A stretch of 64,000 bases of DNA from assembly GCF_001375495.1 (NCBI RefSeq), contig NZ_LN831057.1:310001-374000 (forward strand), written 5' to 3'. Source of the DNA: Flaviflexus massiliensis. GTDB lineage: Bacteria; Actinomycetota; Actinomycetes; Actinomycetales; Actinomycetaceae. This document shows positions 26,868 through 36,715 of this stretch, piece after piece. How positions within the stretch are numbered: the first letter of the stretch is position 1; each line of letters starts with the position of its first letter. The translations under genes and the position numbers were made by a program. The notes under the pieces are model-generated. The model was not told the DNA's origin. It saw only the letters and a program-made list of their open reading frames with translations, and ran no database searches.

Positions 26868-28582
26868 TGACTCTCCTGTACCGCCCACCTCAGCTCGGGG
26901 CTCGTTGCCATGAGATCGGCCAGTGTGCCGACCTCGATACCATTGTCGCTCAGATAAACAATCGTATCGACATTCTCCAGTCCGGTCAGTCGGTGCGTTA
27001 CAACAATCATGCCCAGCTCTGACGCAAACAAGTCTGCCAGCAACCTGTCAGCAGTCTCCGGATCGAGGTGTTCGCCCGGTTCGTCGAGGGCAAGGATCGG
27101 GGCGTGAGAGGCGTGTGCTCGGGCGAGGAGGAGCCGGCGTCGCTCACCACCGGAAACCGTCGTTCCATCCACACCAAGAATCGTGTCAAGACCGTGCGGG
27201 AGCCGCTCCAACCAGTCACCGAGCCCGGCCCGAGCAATAGCATCGTGAGCCTCGGCTTCGGTCAGGTCACGACGCACCACCCGGAGGTTCTCCATGACGG
27301 TCGTGTGGAAGATGTGAGCGTCCTCATAATTGAGCAGGAGGACGCGCGAGACGGACTCGCGGTCAAGATCGTAGGCGGGAAGATTGCCTATCGTGGCGGA
27401 ACCGGCATGCGGTGGAATGAGTCCCGCAAACGTGGCTAGCAGGGTCGACTTGCCGATCCCTGAGGGGCCAACGATCGCGATCTTGCTGCCCGGTGTGATC
27501 GTGAGATTGAACGGACCGGCAATATCCGGTCCTCCCGGCCATCCCACCACCAGGTCCCTGGCCGCCACGACCGGTTCGAGGTCGGTAGCGTTCTTTTTAG
27601 GTTGCGGCTCGTCCTCACCGAGGAGGTCGCTGATCCGTAGCGCGGCCTGACCGGACTGGACAAGTTCCTGGGCGGCCGGGCCGAGCGCCGCGGTGCCCTC
27701 GAATGCTGCGAGCGGAACAAGAACGCAGACGGCGAGCTCAATCCCGTTGATGATCCCCGCATCGAGCTGTCCCACACCGATGATGATGGCGGCGATGACC
27801 GACAAGCCAAGCGCAAGCGTATCGATTGCTGCGGCCCACGCGAGCGGCTTCGCGGATCTGTCGCGGTGGCCGCGGATCCGGGCTTCGGTTCGTTCGACCT
27901 CCGCCATCATCTCACCCAGCCGGCCCGACACTCGAAGCTCGCCTGCACCCTCGAGAACGGCCAGGGACAGTGCCGTCAGCTCCGCCTCATCATCCACCTG
28001 GTCGGCGCCTGCCCTGCGGGCGCTGATGCCGGACAGGACGGGCCCCACTACACCGGACAGGAGGAGGCAGAAGATGAGGGCAATGGCAATGGGAGGCGAC
28101 AGCCACCAGACGATGCCGACCGAAATGAAGGCGGTGGTGAAGGCAATGCAGGCGGGCAGGATCGCCTTCACCACGGTGTCGCCGATCGTATCCACGTCCG
28201 CACCAGTCCGGGCGAGAAGGTCGCCCCTGCGTAAACCAGCGACCCGCGAATCGGTCGAATCGGCGAGGTGTGCATAGATATTGGTCCGCAGGTTCCCCAT
28301 CCCCGCCAGGGCCACCCGGTGGGAGGCGAGGCGTTCCAGGTAGCGGAAGAGGGCTTTACCGATGCCGAACATGCGCACGGACGTGGCTGCGACGGACAGT
28401 TCGAGGACGGGCGGCATTTGGCTCGCGCGAGCAATGAGCCACGCGGAGACCGCGGACAGCGCGATCGCACTGCCGAGCCCGAGGGAACCAAAGAGGACCG
28501 ACAGGAAGAACCGGCCCTTCTTGATGTCGAGCATGGCCAGCACCCTGCGGAGGGCGTGGCGTTCGTTCCGACCCAGAATCAT
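26864..28582 (-). CDS. cydC: thiol reductant ABC exporter subunit CydC
   Basis: One half of the CydDC heterodimeric ABC exporter, which acts on cysteine/glutathione-type thiols or haem and is needed to assemble cytochrome bd. 572 residues: six-helix membrane domain (about 20-305), then an ATPase domain with Walker A GPSGIGKST (about 373), signature VSGGERRRL and Walker B ILALDEPGEHLD. Start ATG overlaps cydD (ATGA); its stop overlaps the kinase gene. Confidence 0.92.
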   Translation of the reverse strand: MILGRNERHALRRVLAMLDIKKGRFFLSVLFGSLGLGSAIALSAVSAWLIARASQMPPVLELSVAATSVRMFGIGKALFRYLERLASHRVALAGMGNLRTNIYAHLADSTDSRVAGLRRGDLLARTGADVDTIGDTVVKAILPACIAFTTAFISVGIVWWLSPPIAIALIFCLLLSGVVGPVLSGISARRAGADQVDDEAELTALSLAVLEGAGELRVSGRLGEMMAEVERTEARIRGHRDRSAKPLAWAAAIDTLALGLSVIAAIIIGVGQLDAGIINGIELAVCVLVPLAAFEGTAALGPAAQELVQSGQAALRISDLLGEDEPQPKKNATDLEPVVAARDLVVGWPGGPDIAGPFNLTITPGSKIAIVGPSGIGKSTLLATFAGLIPPHAGSATIGNLPAYDLDRESVSRVLLLNYEDAHIFHTTVMENLRVVRRDLTEAEAHDAIARAGLGDWLERLPHGLDTILGVDGTTVSGGERRRLLLARAHASHAPILALDEPGEHLDPETADRLLADLFASELGMIVVTHRLTGLENVDTIVYLSDNGIEVGTLADLMATSPELRWAVQESQ

Positions 28583-30207
28583 GAGACCAGTTCCTTACTC
28601 GTCACGTGAATGACGCGATCTGCGATCTTGAGGAGGGAGTCGCGGTGGGCGATGACGAGAACGGTTTGCCCGCGTTCCTTGGCGGCCTGCACCGTTGCCA
28701 AGATCCGTGACTCTGATACGGCATCCAAATGCGCGGTTGGTTCGTCAAGGACCAGGAGGGGACGATCCTCGGTGAAGGCCCTCGTGAGGGCGAGCCGCTG
28801 GCGCTGCCCAAGCGACAGTCCGACACCGCCCTGACCGATAACCGTGTCCCAACCGCTCGGTAGATCAGCGAGAACCTCATCGAAGCCGGTTAATTCGGCT
28901 GCAGCACTGTCCTGTGAGCCCACGTTGTCGGCGACGGTTCCGGGGACGATGACGGGGCGCTGGGGAACCCAGGAGATCTGGGACCACCAGGAAGCGGGAT
29001 CGATCGTTGACAGATCCGCACCACCGACCGTGACAGTGCCCGTCGTGGGGGTGTGGAGTCCGAGAATGAGGGAGACGGCGGTTGACTTGCCGGCACCGGA
29101 CGGTCCCGCGAGGGCCGTGATCAGGCCGGGTTCGATTGTCGCACTGAGGTTGGCGGGGGCAAGGACGCCGCGTCCTTCGGCCTCCACGGACACATCGAGG
29201 AGCTTGATGGGGGAGGTGGGCACGGGCGGTGCGGGAGTTTTGCCGGGCTCGGACACGGGAGTTTCGATGATCTCAATCGCCTGCTCGGCCGCAGCCAGAC
29301 CATCCGTCGATGCGTGGTACTGGGAGCCCACCTCCCGCAGGGGCTTGAAGATCTCGGGAGTCAGCATGATGATGATGAGCCCCGTGGTCAGATCAAGGTG
29401 ACCGTAGACCATGCGGAAGCCAACCTCGACTGCAACGAGAGCGGTCGACAGGGTGGCAAGAAACTCGAGGACAGAGCCCGACAGGAAGGCGATACGGAGT
29501 GATTCCATCGTTGTCTTCGTGTAGGACTCACCAAGGTCATTGATGCGCTTTTTCGGCCCCTGCTCGCGGCCGAGGGCCTTGAGCGTCGGCAGGCCTGCCA
29601 GCAGGTCGAGAACCTGCCCGCCAAGAGACTCCATCGCCGCCAGCTTCCGCTGCGACGTCGACTCCGTCATCTTCCCAATGAGGATCATGAAGATGGGGAT
29701 GATGGGGATGCAGAAGACAACGATGAGAGCGGACGGCCAATCAAGCAGCAGGACGACAAGGAGGGAAGCGGGGGTGACGGTCGCGGTGAGAAGCAGTTGG
29801 GGCAGGTACTTCACAAAGTAGGGTTCGAGATCTTCCAATCCCCGGATCGCAAACGTCGCGATCGAGCTCGTGCGTGACGCAAGCCAGCGCGGCCCGAGCG
29901 CCCCCGCCCGGGTCAGGACGTTTTCCCGCAGTGTTGCGATCGTTGCGAGAGCAGCTCGATGTCCGAAGGATTCTTGCACCCACGTGACGAGAATGCGGCC
30001 CAGGACGACAAGTGCAAGCATGCCCACGTACGGCAGAGCATCCTCCAGACCCGCCCTACCGCCGATGGCGGGGGAGATCGCGTAGGAGATGAGGAAGCAC
30101 TGGGCGATGATGAGCGCTGCTGACAGGAATCCCGTGAGGGTGACGAGCAGAACGTAGCGCCGTGCCGGGGATGCGTGGGACAGCAGTTTGGGATCCAGGG
30201 GTTTCAC
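28579..30207 (-). CDS. cydD: thiol reductant ABC exporter subunit CydD
   Basis: Partner of CydC. I place the start at GTG 30207, giving 542 residues beginning MKPLDPKLLSHASPARRYVL; an AAGG ribosome site lies 8 nt upstream, and longer in-frame extensions run into the cydB stop region and lose resemblance. Membrane domain about 15-300; ATPase domain with GPSGAGKST, LSLGQRQRLALTRAF and LLVLDEPTAHLD. Overlaps cydC by 4 bp; cydB ends 65 bp before its start. Confidence 0.92.
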   Translation of the reverse strand: MKPLDPKLLSHASPARRYVLLVTLTGFLSAALIIAQCFLISYAISPAIGGRAGLEDALPYVGMLALVVLGRILVTWVQESFGHRAALATIATLRENVLTRAGALGPRWLASRTSSIATFAIRGLEDLEPYFVKYLPQLLLTATVTPASLLVVLLLDWPSALIVVFCIPIIPIFMILIGKMTESTSQRKLAAMESLGGQVLDLLAGLPTLKALGREQGPKKRINDLGESYTKTTMESLRIAFLSGSVLEFLATLSTALVAVEVGFRMVYGHLDLTTGLIIIMLTPEIFKPLREVGSQYHASTDGLAAAEQAIEIIETPVSEPGKTPAPPVPTSPIKLLDVSVEAEGRGVLAPANLSATIEPGLITALAGPSGAGKSTAVSLILGLHTPTTGTVTVGGADLSTIDPASWWSQISWVPQRPVIVPGTVADNVGSQDSAAAELTGFDEVLADLPSGWDTVIGQGGVGLSLGQRQRLALTRAFTEDRPLLVLDEPTAHLDAVSESRILATVQAAKERGQTVLVIAHRDSLLKIADRVIHVTSKELVS

Positions 30208-30271
30208 AACCACAACCTTAGAGAAAAGAAAGAGGTGGGCGCGGCCAGAGCCGCGCCCACCAGTCGTGCTA

Positions 30272-31402
30272 CTAGCGTGCGTTATCCATCTGGATTGGCA
30301 GGCCTGCAGGAGTGTCAGGAATATCGTCGACGTGCAGTCGCTTCGAAAATACCTTATAGGACCAGATCGAGTATCCGATGATGATCGGTACGAGAATGAG
30401 TGCCGCCACCGACATGATGATCTGGGTTGGGCCAGTCGCGGACGCTTCACTAATGGTCAGGGAGTAGGCGGGATCGATGGAGGACTTCATGACGTTGGGA
30501 GCCATGGCGGTGAAGATGAACGCCACCGCGGCCGCGATTGCAATGAAGTTGGCGACGAAGGCACGCTTCTCGTCTGCTCGCTGCGTGAACAACACGGTCA
30601 GGACCAGGCAGATCGCGGAGATGCCGAGCGGCAGCCACGACCAGGCACCTGTCGCGTAGGCAAGCTGAGCCCAGATTGCCCACACGGCCGTGATGAGGAG
30701 GGAAGCGATGGAGAGGCGGGCCGCGAGCTTCTTCGTCCGTTCGTGAATATCACCGGAGGTCTTGAGCGCCATGAAGACCGCACCGTGGGTGAGGAACAGG
30801 CTGAGGGTGACAAGGCCACCGAGGATCGTGAACGGTGTGAGCAGGGAGAAGAACCCGCCCGTCAGGTGGTGCGTGTAGCTTGCGGCTTCCGCAACAGTTG
30901 CCGACTCAACCGCGGCGGGTGAGACGACCTCGAAGGTCTGCGTCGCGGGATCGGTGATGTGCAGGACCTCAATCTCCATCCCCTGCACGAGGTTCGCGAA
31001 CGCGACACCCCAGAGGATCGAGACGAGCCAGGCAGATCCGGTGTGGATAATGTCCCAGCGCTTACGCCACACGTCGGAGTTGATCTTGCCACGCCATTCG
31101 AGCGCGCAGATGCGGACAATGAGGAGCAGCAGGACGAGGAGGAGTGCGAGGTACATGCCCGAGAACATGGTTGCGTACCATTCCGGGAAGGCAGCGAACA
31201 TCGCGCCACCTGCTGTCAGCAGCCAGACCTCGTTACCGTCCCAGTGAGGGCCGATCGTGTTGAGCGCGACGCGGCGCTCCTTTTCGCCCTTCGATACGAG
31301 TGGGAACAGCATGCCGACACCGAAGTCGAATCCTTCGAGGGTCAGGTACCCAACCCAGAGGACAGCGATGAGAATGAACCAGAGTACGGGAAGAAAATCC
31401 AT
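30272..31402 (-). CDS. cydB: cytochrome bd quinol oxidase subunit II
   Basis: Membrane subunit of the high-affinity cytochrome bd oxidase, which reduces O2 with quinol at low oxygen. 376 residues, about nine transmembrane helices; typical opening LWFILIAVLWVGYLTLEGFDFGVGML and GPHWDGNEVWLLTAGGAMFAAFPEWYA (about 50-78). It starts 8 bp after the cydA stop, so the two are cotranslated. Confidence 0.96.
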   Translation of the reverse strand: MDFLPVLWFILIAVLWVGYLTLEGFDFGVGMLFPLVSKGEKERRVALNTIGPHWDGNEVWLLTAGGAMFAAFPEWYATMFSGMYLALLLVLLLLIVRICALEWRGKINSDVWRKRWDIIHTGSAWLVSILWGVAFANLVQGMEIEVLHITDPATQTFEVVSPAAVESATVAEAASYTHHLTGGFFSLLTPFTILGGLVTLSLFLTHGAVFMALKTSGDIHERTKKLAARLSIASLLITAVWAIWAQLAYATGAWSWLPLGISAICLVLTVLFTQRADEKRAFVANFIAIAAAVAFIFTAMAPNVMKSSIDPAYSLTISEASATGPTQIIMSVAALILVPIIIGYSIWSYKVFSKRLHVDDIPDTPAGLPIQMDNAR

Positions 31403-31410
31403 GATGTCTC

Positions 31411-32889
31411 CTAGTAGATGAAGCTCAGCGGCTGGTTTTCGTCATCGGGATGCGGTGCCTTCTCCGTCGTCAGGTCGATTCCCTCTAGCGTGTACCGCCG
31501 AACGAGGAAGAACCACACGACACCGAGCGCTGCATAGAGCAGGGTGAAGGCGATGAGCGAGGTGAGGACCGCGCCGGGGCTCGTTGTTTGCGAGACACCG
31601 TAATCGGTGAGTAGCAGGACGTTGTCGACACCCGTCGGGTTCGGTGCCACCACCCAGGGCTGGCGACCCATCTCGGTAAAGATCCAACCGAAGGAGGAGG
31701 CAATGAAGGGCATGGGGATTGTGACGAGCGCAAACTTCTGCCACAGGGGCGACTCCCAAATGCGGTCCTTGCGGGTGTACCAGAGCCCAGCAAGAGCAAG
31801 GATCACGGGGAACACGATCGGACCGATCATGAGGCGGAACGAATAGTAGGTGACGACGAGGTTCGGACGGTAGTCGTAGTCCTCACCGAACTGGTCCGCG
31901 TACTTTTCTTGGTAGTAGGCCTGGACCGAGTCCACGCCAGCAACCTCGGACTCGGGGCCCGTGAAGTGGTTGGTTGCCATGAACGAGGTCACGAAGGGGA
32001 TGTCGATAATGCGAACGACGTTGTCACAGTCGTTTGTAAAGTCACCGATTGCGAGAATGGACAGGGGGGCGCTCTCTTCTGTGTGGCACTGTGCTTCGGC
32101 GGATGCCATCTTCATCGGCTGCTGCTCGTACATGAGCTGACCCTGGTAGTGGCCTGACAGGGCAACACCGGCGGACGCAATGAGGATCGTAACGAAGCCG
32201 AAACGGGCGGCCGAACGCCACATCTCGGGCTGGCCTTCAATATTCTGCTTCGAGGAACGCACCATCCACCAGACAGAGATGCCTGCCACGACGGTGCCCG
32301 CCACGAGGAACGCGGCCGTCACGGTGTGCGAGGTTGCGGCAATCGCCGTGTTGTTTGTCAAGACTTCGAGGAAGCCACCAACACCGTCGAGTTCGGCGCG
32401 GCCCGTCTCCTCATTGTAGATCGCACCAACAGGGTGCTGCATCCACGAGTTTGCGCAGAGAATGAAGTAGGCGGACAGGTTAACGCCGATAGCCACCATC
32501 CAGATGCACAGGGTGTTGAGCTTCGCGCTCATCCGTCCCTTGCCAAAGACCCACAGGCCAAGGAAGGTCGACTCGAGGAAGAACGCCATGAGCGCCTCGA
32601 AGGCGAGCGGAGCACCAAAAATATCTCCCACGAAACGGGAGTACTCCGACCAGTTCATGCCGAACTGGAACTCTTGGACGATGCCGGTGGCAACACCGAG
32701 AGCAAAGTTAATAATGAGAATCTTGCCGAAGAATTCGGCTAATTTCAGCCACTTCTCTTCGCCTGAACGCAGCCACTTGGTTTGCATGATGGCAACCAGT
32801 GGTGCGAGGCCAATCGTCAGTGGGACAAGGATAAAGTGGTAGACGGTGGTAATACCGAATTGCCACCGTGCGAGGTCGAGCGCTTCCAC
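31411..32889 (-). CDS. cydA: cytochrome bd quinol oxidase subunit I
   Basis: Haem-bearing subunit, 492 residues, about nine helices. His18 in TVYHFILVPLTIGLAPL is the haem b595 ligand position; the SHTVTAAFLVAG helix carries the b558 His; GRQPWVV is the conserved C-terminal box. The short loop between helices 6 and 7 is of the actinobacterial type. Start GTG at 32889 follows GGAAGGGGAT. First gene of cydABDC-devS-like; a DosR-box-like palindrome lies 64-77 nt upstream. Confidence 0.96.
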   Translation of the reverse strand: MEALDLARWQFGITTVYHFILVPLTIGLAPLVAIMQTKWLRSGEEKWLKLAEFFGKILIINFALGVATGIVQEFQFGMNWSEYSRFVGDIFGAPLAFEALMAFFLESTFLGLWVFGKGRMSAKLNTLCIWMVAIGVNLSAYFILCANSWMQHPVGAIYNEETGRAELDGVGGFLEVLTNNTAIAATSHTVTAAFLVAGTVVAGISVWWMVRSSKQNIEGQPEMWRSAARFGFVTILIASAGVALSGHYQGQLMYEQQPMKMASAEAQCHTEESAPLSILAIGDFTNDCDNVVRIIDIPFVTSFMATNHFTGPESEVAGVDSVQAYYQEKYADQFGEDYDYRPNLVVTYYSFRLMIGPIVFPVILALAGLWYTRKDRIWESPLWQKFALVTIPMPFIASSFGWIFTEMGRQPWVVAPNPTGVDNVLLLTDYGVSQTTSPGAVLTSLIAFTLLYAALGVVWFFLVRRYTLEGIDLTTEKAPHPDDENQPLSFIY

Positions 32890-33500
32890 CTACATCCCCT
32901 TCCTTTTCAGTAATAGATGGCATAAATTTATGCCCTCAGCCCATTCGAGCATAGGACCAAAGTCCTGTTTTAAGACACTGTGTCATATAAAAACTTTAGA
33001 TCTTTGACACGGCGCGGATTAGGTCGCCTCCCTTGATCAGTTGTTGATCTCCTCACCAAGTCAATCACCTTGCGGGCCTCTCGCGGCGTACACCTGCGCA
33101 AATGTCTCATTTGGATTTAAAGAGGTGGGTGATGGTGCGCCGCTAGGTTCGTCAAAGTGGCCAAATTTCAGGTGCACGACAGGTGTCTGGAAACGTGCTG
33201 GTCCCGTGCCGGCAATCCTGCACCCTTCTTTCCGTTCACCCGCGGTGCCATTCAGACAGGTGGGTATGAATCGAAAAAGAACGGACTTCCGTGCCCGCCT
33301 CTTCATGTCCGCTCACGCCGGCTGGTGGAAAGTATGAGAGAATTGCACGGAGCTTGACGGGCACGAGCCGTGAAGTGACTGCTGTTTGAGTGTGCGCCAC
33401 CGCCGGTGTGCTGCCCGAGAACGATGCAGCTGAAGACTTCCGCCACAGCGGCGATTCACGTGGGAAGTGTTCCGTGCGACCTTCCCGGACAGGAGTTCTC
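32890..33500. other. divergent region between cydA and rne
   Basis: About 610 bases. The cydA side is AT-rich and holds the DosR-box-like site and a GACACTGTGTC palindrome (about 32974-32984). The rne side (33100-33500) is probably a long 5' leader, as is usual for rne. No small gene with convincing start and homology is seen. Confidence 0.5.
32953..32966. promoter_or_regulatory. candidate DosR/DevR-type box upstream of cydA
   Basis: AGGACCAAAGTCCT is a 14-bp palindrome with core GGAC-N4-GTCC. The known DosR box core is GGGACTWWAGTCCC, so 11 of 14 positions agree. On the cydA strand it reads AGGACTTTGGTCCT. It lies 64-77 nt before the cydA start, and the window encodes a DevR-like regulator with the conserved DNA-contact residues. 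Functional role is inferred. Confidence 0.55.
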
Positions 33501-36245
33501 ATGGCCGAAGAACAGGCCGAAAACAACGCAGCGCCAAAGCGCGCCCTACCCGCAACCTACCTACTTTTCCAGGAACCGGACCCCAGCACCGCAATTCGAC
33601 GCAGCGCACCCGAACCGGTCCGCCACGATGACGACGAGGACGAGCGTAAGCCCCGCAGAAGAGGATCGCGTGGCCGCGGACGCTCAAACGACAACCCAGA
33701 CAGCTCCGACAATACCGACAGCACTGAAAGCAATGAGCAGTCGGATCAGTCGGATGATCACGGTGACTCCTCCGAACGGCACGAAGAAAGCAGTAACCAG
33801 CAGTCCCGTACCAGGACCCGGTCACGCTCGCGCAGGCAGACAGCCTCGTCCGATTCTGATGAATCTGGCTCGCAGGATGATCGTTCAGACTCTGACGACA
33901 CCGACGGCTCCGGCAACACCGACCGTTCCGCTCGCGCCAATAGGAACACTGGCTCCGCGAATGCAAACAGGTCAGATGACAACGATTCCTCGGGCAGTGA
34001 CGAGAGTGACGATCACGACTCGGTAGAAGAAGGGGTGACGACGAGGCGTCGCCGCCGTCGCCGCTCCACCTCCTCTGATGAAGTGACGGCACTCAAGGGG
34101 TCGACGCGACTGGAGGCGAAGCGCCAGAGACGGAAGGACGGCCGCGAGGCCGGACGCCGCCGCACCACGATCACCGAATCGGAGTTCCTCGCACGCCGCG
34201 AATCCGTCAATCGAAAGATGCTCGTACGCGAGCAGGACGGTCTCAACCAGATTGCCGTTCTCGAGGATGACATCTTGGTCGAACACTACGTGGCCCGCCA
34301 CACCCAGGTGTCGATGGTTGGCAACGTCTACCTCGGCCGCGTCCAGAACGTACTGCCCTCAATGGAAGCCGCCTTCGTTGACATCGGTAAGGGACGCAAC
34401 GCCGTTCTCTACGCGGGTGAGGTGAACTGGGAGGCCGCAGGCCTCGAAGGCAAGCCCCGCCGCATCGAATCCGCCCTTAAGTCCGGCGAAACCGTTCTCG
34501 TTCAGGTCACGAAGGACCCGATCGGGCACAAGGGTGCGCGCCTAACCGCGCAAATCACCCTCGCCGGTCGCCACCTCGTTCTCGTGCCCTCGGGCGCCAT
34601 GACCGGTATTTCCCGCAAGCTCCCCGAGCGGGAGCGTCAGCGCCTGAAGAAGCTTTTGAAGGAACTGGTTCCCGATGAGCACGGCGTGATCGTTCGGACC
34701 GCTGCCGAGGGTGCTACGGAGGAGCAGCTCCGTAAGGATATTGAGCGACTGACCAAGAAGTGGGCCGAGATTCAGGAGAAGTCCGATTCCGCCAAGTCCG
34801 CCCCAGTCCTCCTCAAGGGCGAACCGGAGTTGGCTGTTCGCGTGGTCCGTGACGTCTTCAACGAAGACTTTGAATCCCTCCACGTGCAGGGCAACAACAC
34901 GTACTCCACCATCAAGGAATACGTTCACGAACTGTCGCCCGAACTCGATGAGCGGGTCCACAAGTGGGTTGATCGCAAGGACATCTTCACCGATGCTCGC
35001 GTCGATGAACAGCTGGCGAAGGCCATGGACCGCAAGGTGTATCTGCCCTCGGGCGGCTCTCTTGTCATCGATCGTACGGAAGCCATGACGGTTGTTGACG
35101 TCAACACGGGACGCTTCACGGGAACCGGTGGCACCCTCGAAGAGACGGTCACGAAGAACAACCTCGAGGCCGCCGAAGAGATCGTCCGTCAGCTGCGCCT
35201 GCGCGACATCGGTGGCATCATCGTCATCGACTTCATTGACATGGTTCTCGAATCTAACCGCGACCTCGTGCTACGCCGCCTCATCGAGTGCCTGGGCCGG
35301 GACCGTACCCGCCACCAGGTAGCCGAAGTGACCTCCCTCGGTCTCGTCCAAATGACCCGTAAGAGGGTCGGGCAGGGCCTCGTGGAAGCCTTCTCGAGCA
35401 CCTGTGAACACTGCGATGGGCGCGGCTACCACATCCACACGAACCCGGTAGAAAAGGGCGATGCCTCCAAGCAGGTGCAGCAGCAGCCCCAGAAGCAGGA
35501 CAAGCCTGCTCCCGCACCGCAGGAAGATGATTCTGCCAAGCGGGAGGAAGTGAAGTCCGCTCTCGCCTCAATCGCTGCGGCTGCCGCTCAGAGTCACCAG
35601 GACAGTGAGAAACAGGACGACCAGTCGGCGAAGAAGCAAACCGCTAGCGGCGACTCTTCTTCGACCGAGGACAAGTCCGGCACTTCCACGCGCGGGGGTA
35701 AGGGCTCCGGTCACGGACGAAATGGAAAGAACGGTCGCTCGCGCTCGCAGTCACGCAAGACCTCGAACCAGTCGAAGTCGGATGCGGGCCACGAGATTCC
35801 GGACCTGAGCGAAGACCTGTCAAAGCTGGCAGCGGATGCATCGAGCAAGCCCGCCACGAAGGCGGTCTCGGGCAAGATTGAGTTCGGCAACGACACGGCG
35901 AACGTCCCCGCACATGTTGACGAACTTTCCGGTAATTCCACAGCATCAACGGGAGTGAGTGAGAAGGACCAGCAGGCTACGAGCACCGCACCCGCGGCAG
36001 AGCGGAAGTCCCGTCGCGCATCCTCAACGGGAACGATCACCACGTCCTCGGCAAGCCCCATTATCGTCACCGAGAAGCCCGCCCCCGCGGCCCCGGCGGT
36101 GAAGAAGGACAAGCCGAAGCCTGTACCGAAGGTTGTGGAGGCGAAGGTGGAGGATGAGAACCGGAAGACCCGACGTTCCGCCTCCTCGGGTACGATCATT
36201 CCCAAGTCATCCACGCCCGCGATCATGACCTTCCCAGCGAAGTAG
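33501..36245 (+). CDS. rne: ribonuclease E/G
   Basis: Endonuclease controlling mRNA decay and rRNA/tRNA processing. 914 residues. The first ~215 are disordered, rich in Asp, Ser, Arg and Asn; the catalytic core follows: S1 domain (NVYLGRVQNVLPSMEAAFVDIG), DVNTGR and IIVIDFIDM acidic sites, and the zinc-link CEHCDGRG. The C-terminal ~270 residues are again disordered and Lys/Ser-rich, a probable degradosome scaffold. ATG at 33501 follows CAGGAG. The family fold is certain; RNase E versus G is by length. Confidence 0.93.
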   Translation: MAEEQAENNAAPKRALPATYLLFQEPDPSTAIRRSAPEPVRHDDDEDERKPRRRGSRGRGRSNDNPDSSDNTDSTESNEQSDQSDDHGDSSERHEESSNQQSRTRTRSRSRRQTASSDSDESGSQDDRSDSDDTDGSGNTDRSARANRNTGSANANRSDDNDSSGSDESDDHDSVEEGVTTRRRRRRRSTSSDEVTALKGSTRLEAKRQRRKDGREAGRRRTTITESEFLARRESVNRKMLVREQDGLNQIAVLEDDILVEHYVARHTQVSMVGNVYLGRVQNVLPSMEAAFVDIGKGRNAVLYAGEVNWEAAGLEGKPRRIESALKSGETVLVQVTKDPIGHKGARLTAQITLAGRHLVLVPSGAMTGISRKLPERERQRLKKLLKELVPDEHGVIVRTAAEGATEEQLRKDIERLTKKWAEIQEKSDSAKSAPVLLKGEPELAVRVVRDVFNEDFESLHVQGNNTYSTIKEYVHELSPELDERVHKWVDRKDIFTDARVDEQLAKAMDRKVYLPSGGSLVIDRTEAMTVVDVNTGRFTGTGGTLEETVTKNNLEAAEEIVRQLRLRDIGGIIVIDFIDMVLESNRDLVLRRLIECLGRDRTRHQVAEVTSLGLVQMTRKRVGQGLVEAFSSTCEHCDGRGYHIHTNPVEKGDASKQVQQQPQKQDKPAPAPQEDDSAKREEVKSALASIAAAAAQSHQDSEKQDDQSAKKQTASGDSSSTEDKSGTSTRGGKGSGHGRNGKNGRSRSQSRKTSNQSKSDAGHEIPDLSEDLSKLAADASSKPATKAVSGKIEFGNDTANVPAHVDELSGNSTASTGVSEKDQQATSTAPAAERKSRRASSTGTITTSSASPIIVTEKPAPAAPAVKKDKPKPVPKVVEAKVEDENRKTRRSASSGTIIPKSSTPAIMTFPAK

Positions 36246-36290
36246 TGCTGAAAAACACAGCCAATCGCCCTGACTTTCGCAGTTTCGGGC

Positions 36291-36320
36291 TTGGCTGGAA
36301 GAAACCGAATAAAGTAGTAT
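36291..36320 (+). promoter_or_regulatory. candidate promoter for rplU-rpmA
   Basis: TTGGCT (36291-36296) and TAGTAT (36315-36320) with an 18-nt spacer, 70 nt before the L21 start. Housekeeping sigma-like; inferred by eye. Confidence 0.35.
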
Positions 36321-36390
36321 GGGACGTCGGTGCCTAACCCGGGCACAAGACTTTAATGTCCGCATACGTCAACCAGAGATGAGCAACAAC

Positions 36391-36696
36391 GTGGCTTACG
36401 CGATTGTCAAGGCTGGCGGCCGCCAGGAAAAGGTGTCCGTCGGCTCCATTGTCGTCATGAATAAGATCGAGGGCGAGGCCGGTGACAAGGTCGAGCTCGA
36501 CCCGATCCTGCTTGTCGATGGCGATAAGGTCACCACGTCTGCGGACGGGATTTCCGCAACGGTGACCGCTGAAATCGTCCGTGCCGAAAAGGGCCCGAAG
36601 ATCGACATCATTAAGTACAAGAACAAGACGGGGTACCGCAAGCGCCAGGGTCACCGCCAGCAGCTGACCCGCGTGAAGATCACCTCGATCGCCTGA
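36391..36696 (+). CDS. rplU: 50S ribosomal protein L21
   Basis: A 101-residue ribosomal protein: [20 protein letters not shown] at the start and [19 protein letters not shown] at the end. GTG at 36391 fits the family start; ATG at 36379 is possible but adds four residues and has poor ribosome-site spacing. It is 19 bp ahead of rpmA. Confidence 0.95.
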   Translation: MAYAIVKAGGRQEKVSVGSIVVMNKIEGEAGDKVELDPILLVDGDKVTTSADGISATVTAEIVRAEKGPKIDIIKYKNKTGYRKRQGHRQQLTRVKITSIA

Positions 36697-36715
36697 GTAA
36701 AGAAGGACCTGAACT

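Noticed and set aside
33157-33357. 66-residue frame in the rne leader
   Set aside because: No ribosome site; the region fits a long rne 5' leader better.
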